Shown here piece after piece: positions 1 to 8,070 of a stretch of DNA of 64,000 nt; position 1 is the stretch's first letter, and each line of letters opens with the position of its first letter. Source of the DNA: Sphingobium sp. YR768 (GTDB taxonomy: Bacteria; Pseudomonadota; Alphaproteobacteria; Sphingomonadales; Sphingomonadaceae); assembly GCF_900111125.1 (NCBI RefSeq), contig NZ_FOGE01000020.1, positions 25,585 to 89,584 of the forward strand. The letters are read 5' to 3'. The notes beneath the pieces are model-generated. The model ran no database searches. It was given only the letters and a program-made list of their open reading frames with translations, and was not told where the DNA came from. Both the position numbers and the translations under genes were made by a program.

Positions 1-619
1 CAAAAGCACGAAACGGCCGCCAGGCCGGTCGATCGCCCGATACGGCATAGTTAAAATGAAGCTGCTCGACCTCGATCCCGGCCGCCACCGAAGCCGTCGC
101 CTCGGCCGCCGCGGCGGCGCGCTTCAGTGCGATCAATGCATCCTGGGGATAGGTCCAGGAAAGTGCGGCCATCGCCGTCGTCATCCCACTGGTCAGCGCG
201 ATGTGATAGCTGCGCCGGTCGGTGGTGATGACCAGGTTGGTGGACAGGCCGGCACTGAATGGCTTCACCAGTATATGGGTCCGCTTCTCCGTGCCCGACC
301 CGCTGGTGGTATCGCCAATCACCCAGCGCACCGTGTCTCCGCTTGCCACGGCGACCAACGTCTCGCCCAGTTGCAGCGCGATGTCCGTCACCCTCTCCGG
401 TGCGGTGATGACTCGATAGATGGCGCCGTCGGTGAAAGGATAGACCTGCACGGCGTTGATGAACCCCTGCGCGGTCGGCTCGATCGTCGCCGCGCGGTTG
501 GCGATGGCGACCGGCGCGACTTCGCGCGACGCGTTGCGGATCGGCGGACTCGCCCCTGCGCTGCCGGCGAGAAGGATGAAGCAAGGCACCAGCAACGTGG
601 TTGTGAGAGTTCGGGTCAT
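1..619 (-). CDS. trbG: TrbG, conjugal transfer outer-membrane-complex protein (partial, C-terminus off the left edge)
   Basis: VirB9-like component of the P-type type IV secretion channel; it normally joins the outer-membrane core complex. The reading frame starts at the ATG at 619 and runs off the left edge without a stop, so about 206 residues are visible. The start is fixed by an ATGA overlap with the trbF stop. A signal peptide is seen (MTRTLTTTLLVPCFILLAG, cleavage near AGA). It is followed by VirB9/TrbG-type text such as VYPFTDGAIYRVITAPERV and, later, SYHIALTSG and TMAALSWTYPQDAL. It is last in the visible trb operon, and trbI would be expected further left. Function is assigned from family resemblance plus position; confidence is high although the C-terminal half is missing. 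Confidence 0.88.
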   Translation of the reverse strand, partial: MTRTLTTTLLVPCFILLAGSAGASPPIRNASREVAPVAIANRAATIEPTAQGFINAVQVYPFTDGAIYRVITAPERVTDIALQLGETLVAVASGDTVRWVIGDTTSGSGTEKRTHILVKPFSAGLSTNLVITTDRRSYHIALTSGMTTAMAALSWTYPQDALIALKRAAAAAEATASVAAGIEVEQLHFNYAVSGDRPAWRPFRAF

Positions 620-1416
620 GGCTGGGTCTCCGTATTGGCGGTCGGTTGCGCGGCAAGGTTCGGGTCGAGCGGCGACCCGATCGGCACGTTGCTGGGAAGC
701 GGCGCGGCAGACGCTGGAGCAGTCGATGCCGCAGGCTCGAACTCGCGGCTCCAGTCGATCGCGTCGATGTAGATGCCGAGCGGGTTCTTGCGGAGCGTGT
801 CGGCCGATACCGGCGGCTTCGTCAGGATCGTCAGGATGCCGGTCCAGTGCGAGGAACCCGCCTCACTCCCACGCTCATAGGCCGTCTCGGTCCATTTCAC
901 CTGGAACGAGCGATCTGATGCCCGGACGACGCTGGTCACCTGGACCGACACGGTGCGCTCGCCGATCCTGGCGAAGGGGTCTGCGGCGCGGGCATAGTCG
1001 CCGAGGAACTGGCTTCCTCGCGTCGTGGTGAAGTCATAGGCCGCAAGCCAGTCGCGGCGCATTAGCACCGGGCCGAGCGAGACTCCGCGGACATTCTCGA
1101 TGAACTTCGCCAGATGCCAAGCGATCTGGGGATCGGTGGGGCGATAGCCCGCTTCGGCCTCGGTCACCGCCCTGGCCTCGCCCAGGCGATCGACCTCGAC
1201 GACATAGGGCGTGACCCTGCTCTGCAGCGATTGCCAGATGAGCGCACCCGACATGGCGGTCGACAACGACAGCGTGCCGAACGCCATCAGTCGCCAGTTG
1301 CGGGCCTGGACACGGGCCGACCCGATGCGGTCATCCCAGACTTGGCCGGCGCGTTGATAGGGGGTCTCCGGTTCGGGTGTCTGGGCGTAGCGCTGGACGG
1401 CGCGCTTAAAGAACAT
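616..1416 (-). CDS. trbF: TrbF, VirB8-like inner-membrane T4SS component
   Basis: 266 residues. TrbF is the VirB8 counterpart that bridges the inner membrane and periplasm in the mating channel. The sequence has a cytoplasmic N-terminus with the YQRAGQVWDDRIGSARVQARNW block typical of TrbF split over residues 20-42, one membrane helix (about 43-62, ending ALIWQSL), and then a periplasmic VirB8-fold domain containing VTPYVVEVDRLGEA and VQVTSVVRASDRSFQVKWTE-like text. The C-terminus is Ala/Pro-rich. It overlaps trbG by 4 nt (ATGA) and follows trbL by 19 nt, which indicates one transcript. Length matches usual TrbF proteins in sphingomonad conjugative elements. Confidence 0.9.
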   Translation of the reverse strand: MFFKRAVQRYAQTPEPETPYQRAGQVWDDRIGSARVQARNWRLMAFGTLSLSTAMSGALIWQSLQSRVTPYVVEVDRLGEARAVTEAEAGYRPTDPQIAWHLAKFIENVRGVSLGPVLMRRDWLAAYDFTTTRGSQFLGDYARAADPFARIGERTVSVQVTSVVRASDRSFQVKWTETAYERGSEAGSSHWTGILTILTKPPVSADTLRKNPLGIYIDAIDWSREFEPAASTAPASAAPLPSNVPIGSPLDPNLAAQPTANTETQP

Positions 1417-1435
1417 GGGGTATGAAGATCATGGC

Positions 1436-2740
1436 TCAATCTTCCCTTTCCTTGATATCTGGAGTGGCGGATGCGCCGCCGCGATCGCCTTCCTTCAATG
1501 TCTGGAGCGCAACGTGGCGGTGATGACGGGAGTCTTGTTGTCGGCGCAGCGACTGCGCCCAGGAGGGAGCGCCGTCGGCGGGGGCGTCCGCAGCCTGCCC
1601 GCCCGATCCAGCTCCACCGTTGAGTGCGGACCAGGCGGCGTCACGACCGCGCTCGGCGGCTTGGCCCAAGCCCAGCGCCGTCGATGCTTTCTGGCGGGCG
1701 GCGTTGCCGGCTGCCTGCGCCATGCCGCTGATGCCGGCGCCGACACTCGAAGATCCGGCCGCGGTCTGACCGAGCTGGTATGAGGTAGAGGCCGCCGACC
1801 CCATCGTCGTGCCGGCCCGGATTGCACCGAGTGCTGCGCCACCCGCGGCGCGAGCTGCCCCCAAGGCGGCACCGCCGCCCAGGGCGACGATACCGGCTGC
1901 GCCGACCGTCGTGCCGACTGCTGCACCCGCGCCAAGCTGCGGGGCACCGGCGACAAGGCCCGAGGCGATGCCGGGACCGAAGATACCGAGGCCGAACAGC
2001 GTGAGCGACGCCAGCACGAGGCTCATGGCCTGGCCGATGTCCGGTTCCTGGCCCTGCAGGGCAGCGGTGAACTCATTGAAGAAATTCGAGCCGATACCGA
2101 CGATGACGGCGAGAACCATCACCTTGATGCCGGAACTGACGACATTGCCCAGCACGCGCTCGGCGAGGAAGCTGGTCCGGTTCCAGAGCGCGAAGGGCAC
2201 CAGCACGAAGCCGGCGAGCGTGGTCAGCTTGAACTCGACGATGCACACGAACATCTGCACGGCGAGGATGAAGAAGGCGATGATCACGATCGCCCAGGCA
2301 AACAGCAGCACGATGATGGTCAGGAAATTGTCGAAGAAGTTGGTGAAACCCATCAGTTTCGACACCTGTTCGAGGAGCGGCCAGGCTGCCGAGAAACCGG
2401 TGCCCGCAAGGCGGCCGGGTTTCAGGAGATCGTCCGCCGAGAGCGTGCCGCCGCCCGCGGTCAGGCCGGCCGCCGCAAAGGAGCGGAAGATGATGTCGGC
2501 CAGGGTCGAGAAGCGGTTCAGGATGAAGGCGAACGCGCCGACATATAGGATCTTGCGCAGGAAACGCCCGATCACATCCTGCTCGCCGCCCATCGCCCAG
2601 AATAGCCCGGCAAGCGTTATGTCGATGCCGATCAAGGTCGTGGTCAGGAAGGCAACGTCGCCGCCCAGCAGTCCAAACCCGCTGTCGATGTAGCGGATGA
2701 AGGTCTGCAGGAACCGGTCGATGACGTTCAGGTCGTTCAT
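1436..2740 (-). CDS. trbL: TrbL, polytopic VirB6-like T4SS protein
   Basis: 434 residues from the ATG at 2740. An upstream in-frame GTG at 2839 would add 33 residues that look like read-through of the intergenic spacer, so the shorter start is preferred. TrbL/VirB6 proteins form the inner-membrane part of the transfer channel. Five or more hydrophobic segments are visible between residues about 25 and 240 (for example TIIVLLFAWAIVIIAFFIL). A long Gly/Ala-rich tail (GGGAALGAARAAGGAALGA region) and a Gln/Asp-rich C-terminus follow, as is usual for TrbL. It lies between trbJ and trbF. I found no trbK-like entry-exclusion lipoprotein in the 111-nt spacer before it. Confidence 0.9.
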   Translation of the reverse strand: MNDLNVIDRFLQTFIRYIDSGFGLLGGDVAFLTTTLIGIDITLAGLFWAMGGEQDVIGRFLRKILYVGAFAFILNRFSTLADIIFRSFAAAGLTAGGGTLSADDLLKPGRLAGTGFSAAWPLLEQVSKLMGFTNFFDNFLTIIVLLFAWAIVIIAFFILAVQMFVCIVEFKLTTLAGFVLVPFALWNRTSFLAERVLGNVVSSGIKVMVLAVIVGIGSNFFNEFTAALQGQEPDIGQAMSLVLASLTLFGLGIFGPGIASGLVAGAPQLGAGAAVGTTVGAAGIVALGGGAALGAARAAGGAALGAIRAGTTMGSAASTSYQLGQTAAGSSSVGAGISGMAQAAGNAARQKASTALGLGQAAERGRDAAWSALNGGAGSGGQAADAPADGAPSWAQSLRRQQDSRHHRHVALQTLKEGDRGGASATPDIKERED

Positions 2741-2851
2741 AAGGAAATCCTGGAAATGCAGCCGCGGGGTCCGATCTGGGGAGCGGGACCGAACCCCGCG
2801 GCGGCAGCGGCGAAGAGGCGAATTCGCCGCTGCCTGCACGCCGGCTCGGGC

Positions 2852-3595
2852 CTATTGAGGGGTGTAGGCCGAGCCGGAACCGAGAAACTTGGTGGTCATG
2901 GCGCGGGCGTCGATCTCGGCCTGCGCGCGGCGCGCCTGCTCGACCGCCTGCGCCCGATATTGCGCCGCCATCAGGTTCTGGATCTGGAACTGTTGCTTGG
3001 CGGTCAGTGCGAGCAGCTGGTTGGTCGCCTGTTGCGCTTGCAACGCGCCCTCGGCGGCCTGGCTTCGCGATACGATGCCACCCAGGGTCTGCGCGTCAGC
3101 CTGGACGTTCTCGACGACCTGCGCCTGCACGCCCATCGTCTGTCTGTAGGCTGCCATCTCGGTGTCGAGCCGGGTCCGCGCGGCTACAACCTGGCCGTTC
3201 ATGGTCATCGCCTGGTTGAAGCTCTGCGGAAATAATGCACGGAACTCCTGGTCGAGACCGGCGACGCGGAACTGGATGCCTTGTGCCTGTCCCATCAACT
3301 GGTCGATCTGCTGAAGCGTCTGGGTGATCGCCTGGATCTCGGGGAAGCCAATCGTGGTAAGATTTTTCGCTTGGTTGACCAAGCTCTGCGCCTGGTTCTG
3401 AAGCGAGCGGATCTGGTTGTTGACCTGCTGAAGGGTTCGGGCGGCGGTAAGCAGATTCTGGCTGTAATTGCTCGGATCGAACACGGTGAGCTGCGCATGA
3501 GCGGGCGCACTCGGCACGATGAGCGCGCCAAGCGAACCGATGGTGCCAGCCCCGAGCGCGGTCGCGATCAGATATTTGCGGGTTGGGATACGCAT
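2852..3595 (-). CDS. trbJ: TrbJ, VirB5-like secreted T4SS/pilus protein
   Basis: 247 residues. TrbJ corresponds to VirB5, a minor pilus-tip or adhesion protein needed for mating-pair formation. It carries a clear signal peptide: MRIPTRKYLIATALGAG, a hydrophobic core, then cleavage after AHA near residue 34. The mature part is Gln/Ala-rich and helical with coiled-coil character (LQQVNNQIRSLQNQAQSLV; LQAQQATNQLLALTAKQ), as the family shows. It starts 6 nt after the trbE stop, in the usual order trbE-trbJ-trbL. No odd features. Confidence 0.9.
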   Translation of the reverse strand: MRIPTRKYLIATALGAGTIGSLGALIVPSAPAHAQLTVFDPSNYSQNLLTAARTLQQVNNQIRSLQNQAQSLVNQAKNLTTIGFPEIQAITQTLQQIDQLMGQAQGIQFRVAGLDQEFRALFPQSFNQAMTMNGQVVAARTRLDTEMAAYRQTMGVQAQVVENVQADAQTLGGIVSRSQAAEGALQAQQATNQLLALTAKQQFQIQNLMAAQYRAQAVEQARRAQAEIDARAMTTKFLGSGSAYTPQ

Positions 3596-3601
3596 GATAT
3601 T

Positions 3602-6040
3602 TTACTCCTTGGCTTGGGGGACGGGAAAGTCGGCGAGGAGGCTGGCGGCCCAATCGAGCCCGCTTCCTTCAAGGAAGCGGGCCGCGAAATCCTCGGGGCC
3701 ATGCTCGGCCAGCAGGGCGTCGATCCGCGTCTGAGTCACAGGATCGGATGCGCCGCACAGGGCGAGCGCAATCGGGCCGAGGCCGAGTTCGAACAGGCGG
3801 TTGCCCCGTGCGGATTGCAGATAATAATGCCGCTTGGGCGTGGCGCGGCTGACCAGCTCGATCTGCCGCTCGTTGAGGCCGAACCGCTCATAGGCGGCGC
3901 GCGACTGCGGTTCGATCGCCCGGTCGTTGGGCAGCAATATGCGTTGCGGGCAGCTTTCGATGATGGCCGGTGCGATGCTGCTGTCGGCGATATCCGCCAA
4001 ACTCTGCGTCGCGAACAGCACCGCGACATTCTTCTTGCGCAGCGTCTTCAGCCATTCCCGGATGCGCGCGGCGAAGAGCGGGTGATCGAGGAAGATCCAG
4101 GCCTCGTCGAGCACCAGCAATGTCGGCCGTCCGTCGAAGCGCTCCTCGAGCCGGTGGAAGAGATAGGTCAGCACGGGGGCGATGACGCCGGCCTGTCCCA
4201 TCAGCGACTCGGTCTCGAAGCACTGGACGTCGGCGAGCGCGAGATGCTGTTCCGCCGCGTCGAGGAGCCGGCCATAGGGGCCATCGAGCGTATAGGCGGT
4301 GAGCGCAGTGCGCAGCGCATTCGATTGGAGCAGCATGGTGAGCCCGGTCAGGGTGCGCTCCTCCGGGGGCGCCGACGCGAGACTGCCCAGCGCCGACCAG
4401 ACGGCGTCCTTCACTTCGGGGGTGACCATGACCTTCTCGTGGGCCAGCAGCGCCGCGATCCATTCCGCCGCCCAGCTACGTTCGCTCGCATCGTCGATCC
4501 GGCGCAGCGGCTGAAACGCCAGGGTGTCGCCGCTGTCCGCGCCGAGGCCCAGCGCATGATGGGCGCCGCCCATCGCCAGCACCGCCGCGCGTGCCGAATA
4601 GCCCTTGTCGAAGATATAGAGCTGGGAGTCGGCATAGCGCCGGAACTGCAGCGCGATCAGCGCTAGCAATACCGACTTGCCAGCACCAGTCGGGCCGACG
4701 ACGAGCATGTGGCCGACATCGCCGACATGGGTCGAGAGGCGAAACGGCGTTGATCCGCTGGTCTGGGCATAGAGCAGCGGCGGCCCGTCGAGATGCCGGT
4801 TTTCCGTCGGGCCCGCCCAGACCGACGACAACGGCATGAGGTGGGCGAGGTTGAGGGTGTGAATCAGCGGCTGGCGCACGTTCGCATAAGCCTGGCCGGG
4901 CAGCGACGACAGCCACGCCTCGACCGCGTTGACGCCCTCGCGCTTGGCTGTGAACCCGAGGCCGTTGACGATACGCTCGACCGCGCGGACCTTCTCCTCG
5001 GCGCGATTGCGGTCAGCGTCCGACACCGTGATCGTCGTGGTGAGGTAGCCGAACGCGACATGGTCGCCGCCGAGCGCCTGCAGCGCAAAATCGGCATCGA
5101 CCACCTTGTTGTCGGCGTCGCTGTCGAGAAGCTGGGCCGGCTGGTTATACATCACCTCGCGCAGCAGCGCGGTGATCGACTTGCGCTTGTTGAACCATTG
5201 CCGCCTGATCTTCGTCAGCGCCTTGGTCGCATCGGTCTTGTCGAGCGCGATGAAGCGCGTAACCCAGCGGTAGCCGAAATCCGACAAGTTGAGCGCGTCG
5301 AGTATGCCGGGCCGGCTGACGTTCGGGAATGCCAACACCGTCAGGGTTCGCAGATGGCGGTCTCCAAGCTTGGGCTCCAACCCGCCGACCAGCGGCGTAT
5401 CGGCGAGCAGCGCATCAAGATAGATCGGTGTCTCCGGCACGGCGACCGGATGGCGGCCGCTGGAAACGGTGCCGTGGAGATAGGTCAGCGTCTCGGCGTC
5501 GCTTAAGGGCCGCACCTCGGGCATGAAGCCCGACAGGAGGTCGAACACACGATCGGTCTCGGCAATAAAACCGGCGAGGCTGGCGTGCCAGTCCCGGCCC
5601 TTCGCGTCGTCAGGCCGCTCGACCAGCGTCCGTCCCGCCGCATCGCTGCTGTCCGCGGGTGGCAACCAGACCAGCGTGCCGTGATAGATACTCTCGAAAT
5701 GCTGGCCCTCGGCTTCGAACCCAGCACGCCGCTCCTGCTCGACCAGCCAGGACGCTGCGTCGGGAAAGGCACTCTCCGGATAGCCGAGCGCCTCACGCCG
5801 TTCGGCCTCGAAGAACAAAGCCCAACCCGAGCCGAGCCGTTTGAGGACGTTGTTCGCCCGGGCGCAGGCCGACACCAGTTCCGCTTCCGTCGCGCTTTCG
5901 AGATCAGGACCGCGAAAGGCGAAGGACCGCATGAAGCTGCCGTCCTTGTTGAGGATGATGCCCGGTGCGACCAGCGCGGCCCAGGGCAGATGGTCGGCCA
6001 GCCGGTCGGCGCGCGACCGGTATTCCGCTAGGTTCAGCAT
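3602..6040 (-). CDS. trbE: TrbE, VirB4-type conjugation ATPase
   Basis: 812 residues from the ATG at 6040 (MLNLAEYRSRADRLADHLPW), which overlaps the end of trbD by 7 nt. The open frame continues 111 codons upstream, but that part is low-quality sequence antisense-free of any TrbE motif, so this start is preferred. TrbE powers pilus assembly and substrate transfer at the inner membrane. Walker A is GPTGAGKS near residue 450; Walker B is LLVLDEAWIF near 645, followed by RKKNVAVLFATQSL. The N-terminal CagE/TrbE/VirB4 domain occupies roughly residues 150-400. Full length, no disruption. Confidence 0.93.
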   Translation of the reverse strand: MLNLAEYRSRADRLADHLPWAALVAPGIILNKDGSFMRSFAFRGPDLESATEAELVSACARANNVLKRLGSGWALFFEAERREALGYPESAFPDAASWLVEQERRAGFEAEGQHFESIYHGTLVWLPPADSSDAAGRTLVERPDDAKGRDWHASLAGFIAETDRVFDLLSGFMPEVRPLSDAETLTYLHGTVSSGRHPVAVPETPIYLDALLADTPLVGGLEPKLGDRHLRTLTVLAFPNVSRPGILDALNLSDFGYRWVTRFIALDKTDATKALTKIRRQWFNKRKSITALLREVMYNQPAQLLDSDADNKVVDADFALQALGGDHVAFGYLTTTITVSDADRNRAEEKVRAVERIVNGLGFTAKREGVNAVEAWLSSLPGQAYANVRQPLIHTLNLAHLMPLSSVWAGPTENRHLDGPPLLYAQTSGSTPFRLSTHVGDVGHMLVVGPTGAGKSVLLALIALQFRRYADSQLYIFDKGYSARAAVLAMGGAHHALGLGADSGDTLAFQPLRRIDDASERSWAAEWIAALLAHEKVMVTPEVKDAVWSALGSLASAPPEERTLTGLTMLLQSNALRTALTAYTLDGPYGRLLDAAEQHLALADVQCFETESLMGQAGVIAPVLTYLFHRLEERFDGRPTLLVLDEAWIFLDHPLFAARIREWLKTLRKKNVAVLFATQSLADIADSSIAPAIIESCPQRILLPNDRAIEPQSRAAYERFGLNERQIELVSRATPKRHYYLQSARGNRLFELGLGPIALALCGASDPVTQTRIDALLAEHGPEDFAARFLEGSGLDWAASLLADFPVPQAKE

Positions 6041-6309
6041 GCCAGATATCCTTTCTGGCGCAGATGGCGGAGCAGCACCGGCACGAACTCCGGGTCGCGA
6101 CGGGCCGCGAACACCGCGATGCTGTGGCCAATCGCCCAGATGCCGATCCCGACCACCCATTGCTGCAGGCCCAGCCCGACCGCGGCGGCGATCGTGCCGT
6201 TGACGATCGCGATGCCCCGAGGGGCGCCACCAAGCAGGATGGCTTGCCCCAGGCTGGCGTGGATAGGCACCTCGAATCCAGCAACATGACCGTTGTCGAT
6301 GTGGCTCAT
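6034..6309 (-). CDS. trbD: TrbD, VirB3-like membrane protein
   Basis: 91 residues from the ATG at 6309 (MSHIDNGHVAGFEVPIHASL). VirB3/TrbD proteins are small inner-membrane partners of the VirB4/TrbE ATPase. The family's N-terminal pattern, E-V-P-I-H-x-S-L, is present at residues 13-20, followed by ILLGGAPRG and two closely spaced hydrophobic stretches at about 33-60. It overlaps trbC by 4 nt and trbE by 7 nt, so it is translationally coupled on both sides. Length and order are as expected. Confidence 0.9.
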   Translation of the reverse strand: MSHIDNGHVAGFEVPIHASLGQAILLGGAPRGIAIVNGTIAAAVGLGLQQWVVGIGIWAIGHSIAVFAARRDPEFVPVLLRHLRQKGYLAC

Positions 6310-6641
6310 GCGACGAGCGCTCCCCCGCCGAAGCTGAAGAAGGACAGGAAAAAGCTCGACGCCGCGAACGCAATCGACAGGCCGAAGACGATCTGGATGA
6401 GCTTGCGGAAGCCGCCGGACGTCTCGCCGAATGCGAGAGCGAGCCCCGTGGAAATGATGATCAGAACCGCGACGATCTTTGCGACTGGTCCCTGGACCGA
6501 CTCCAGTACCTGCTGGAGTGGTTCTTCCCACGGCATACCCGCGCCGCTGGCATAGACGCGGCTGGTCATGGTGATAGACAGGCCGAGCACCAGCCCGGTG
6601 AGGAAGAAGCGGTCGCGGTTGGAAATACGAACGATGGTCAT
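6306..6641 (-). CDS. trbC: TrbC, VirB2-like prepilin
   Basis: 111 residues from the ATG at 6641. An upstream in-frame start at 6704 would add 21 residues overlapping the trbB end and looks spurious. TrbC is the major conjugative pilin precursor. The N-terminal signal region (hydrophobic, ending near RVYASGAGMPWE) is followed by the pilin core with two hydrophobic helices (AKIVAVLIIISTGLALAF and IQIVFGLSIAFAASSFFL). In P-type systems the pilin is cyclised by the TraF peptidase; a TraF-like gene is present at 35,736-36,320 in this window. Confidence 0.9.
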   Translation of the reverse strand: MTIVRISNRDRFFLTGLVLGLSITMTSRVYASGAGMPWEEPLQQVLESVQGPVAKIVAVLIIISTGLALAFGETSGGFRKLIQIVFGLSIAFAASSFFLSFFSFGGGALVA

Positions 6642-6642
6642 G

Positions 6643-7662
6643 TCAGTCTCCTTCAAAGTCGGGGTTGGGGTCTGGGAAGAGATCGACGACGGCGTAGCCG
6701 CCATCGGGGTCGAGGCCCGCGACGCAGGCGATCGTCTCGATCCGCCGCGCGGTGCCGCGGCCGGTGATGAAGACGATTATGTTGATCGCCTCGGCGACCA
6801 GGTGGCGCGGCACGATGACCACGGCTTCCTGGATGAGTTGCTCAATCCGGTAGAGCGCGGAAGCGGCGCTGTTCGCATGGACGGTCGCGATTCCGCCGGG
6901 ATGGCCGGTGTTCCAGGCCTTCAGCATGTCCAATGCTTCGCCGCCCCGGACCTCGCCGACAATGATGCGGTCGGGTCGAAGGCGCAGCGTAGAGCGCACG
7001 AGATCGCCCATGGTGACGGCGGTGTTCTTGTCAGATGAGCTTGGCCGGGTCCTGAGCGCGACCGTGTCGCGCGCCGGCGACTGCAGCTCGCGGGTATCCT
7101 CGATCAGGATCACCCGTTCGTCGAGATGCGCCATTTCGGCGAGCAGCGCGTTGGCGAGCGTCGTCTTGCCCGAGCTGGTCCCGCCCGCGACAAGGATGTT
7201 GCGGCGATCGACGACGGCGAGCGATAGCAGGCGTGCGGCTTCCGCCGACATGATGCCGTCGGTCACATAGTCCATCAGCGTGTAGATACGCGCCGCCGGT
7301 TTGCGGATCGAAAAGCACGGGGCCGTCGAAACCGGGGGGAGGATTCCCTCGAACCGCTCCCCGGCGCCAGAACCAAGCGGCGGCAGTTCGGCCGACACGA
7401 TGGGCTTGTCGCCATGGACCTCGGACCGGACATGGGATGCCACCAGCCGGATGATCCGCTCAACTTGTGCGGGGTCGAGCTTCACGTCGGTATCGACACG
7501 ACCCTCGCCGAGGATATCGACGCGGAGTGCCCCGTCGGGATTGACCATAATCTCGATCACACGGCTGTCGGAGAGCGCGGCGGCAATCGCCGGTCCCATT
7601 GCGGTGCGCAGCATGGCACGGCGGCGTTCCGCGGAGACGCTTGTCGTCTGGGCGGACATCAT
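6643..7662 (-). CDS. trbB: TrbB, VirB11-type secretion ATPase
   Basis: 339 residues. TrbB is the hexameric VirB11-like traffic ATPase at the base of the mating channel. Walker A is GGTSSGKTTL at residues 160-169; the Asp box (ERVILIEDTREL), Walker B (RPDRIIVGEVRG) and the His box (GHPGGIATVHAN) follow in the normal order. Two adjacent ATGs (7662 and 7659) are possible starts; the first overlaps the copG-like gene stop as ATGA. trbB leads the trbBCDEJLFG block and follows traG and the RHH gene, which is the usual order. Confidence 0.93.
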   Translation of the reverse strand: MMSAQTTSVSAERRRAMLRTAMGPAIAAALSDSRVIEIMVNPDGALRVDILGEGRVDTDVKLDPAQVERIIRLVASHVRSEVHGDKPIVSAELPPLGSGAGERFEGILPPVSTAPCFSIRKPAARIYTLMDYVTDGIMSAEAARLLSLAVVDRRNILVAGGTSSGKTTLANALLAEMAHLDERVILIEDTRELQSPARDTVALRTRPSSSDKNTAVTMGDLVRSTLRLRPDRIIVGEVRGGEALDMLKAWNTGHPGGIATVHANSAASALYRIEQLIQEAVVIVPRHLVAEAINIIVFITGRGTARRIETIACVAGLDPDGGYAVVDLFPDPNPDFEGD

Positions 7663-8063
7663 GATGCGCCTCCGTCGGATTCGACTGGTGCCAGTGTGCG
7701 CTTGCCGCCCGCTATCTGGCGACCGACCTGGGAGACGAACGCCTCGAACCGGTCACGCCCGATGGCGCGGGCCGCGGTATCGGCTTCGGGCAATGGCGCC
7801 GTCACCATCAACTGGTAGCGGACGAACAGCGACAGGCTTTCGAGCAGCACGTCGATGTCGCGTCGCGCGCCGGCGAGTTCGCGTGTCAGCCGGTCGAGGC
7901 GAACCTTCAGGAGGTCGTCGACTTCCTTGGTTCCCCGGCGCGCCAGCCAGTCCTTCAGTGCGTCGTTGACGAGGTGGCTCTTGTTGCCGCGCGGACCGGC
8001 GGCGAGCGCCTCCAGCGCGTCGCTGAGTTCGCGGTCGATATAGAGGTTCTGGCGGATCTTCAT
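7659..8063 (-). CDS. Ribbon-helix-helix (CopG-type) DNA-binding protein of the tra/trb operon
   Basis: 134 residues from the ATG at 8063. The N-terminus (MKIRQNLYIDRELSDALEAL, then NKSHLVNDALKDWL) fits a CopG/Arc ribbon-helix-helix fold: one beta strand followed by two helices. A helical C-terminal part follows. A small RHH gene between traG and trbB is standard in this conjugation family. By analogy it may autoregulate transfer genes or assist relaxosome or coupling-protein function; this sequence alone does not show which. It is coupled to trbB by a 4-nt overlap and starts 7 nt after traG. Confidence 0.82.
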   Translation of the reverse strand: MKIRQNLYIDRELSDALEALAAGPRGNKSHLVNDALKDWLARRGTKEVDDLLKVRLDRLTRELAGARRDIDVLLESLSLFVRYQLMVTAPLPEADTAARAIGRDRFEAFVSQVGRQIAGGKRTLAPVESDGGAS

Positions 8064-8070
8064 CGCAGCC

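Noticed and set aside
3281..4666. Long plus-strand open frame (461 codons) inside the trbE region
   Set aside because: It is antisense to the clear TrbE ATPase and its translation is charge-rich and without motifs, as expected for a GC-rich shadow frame.
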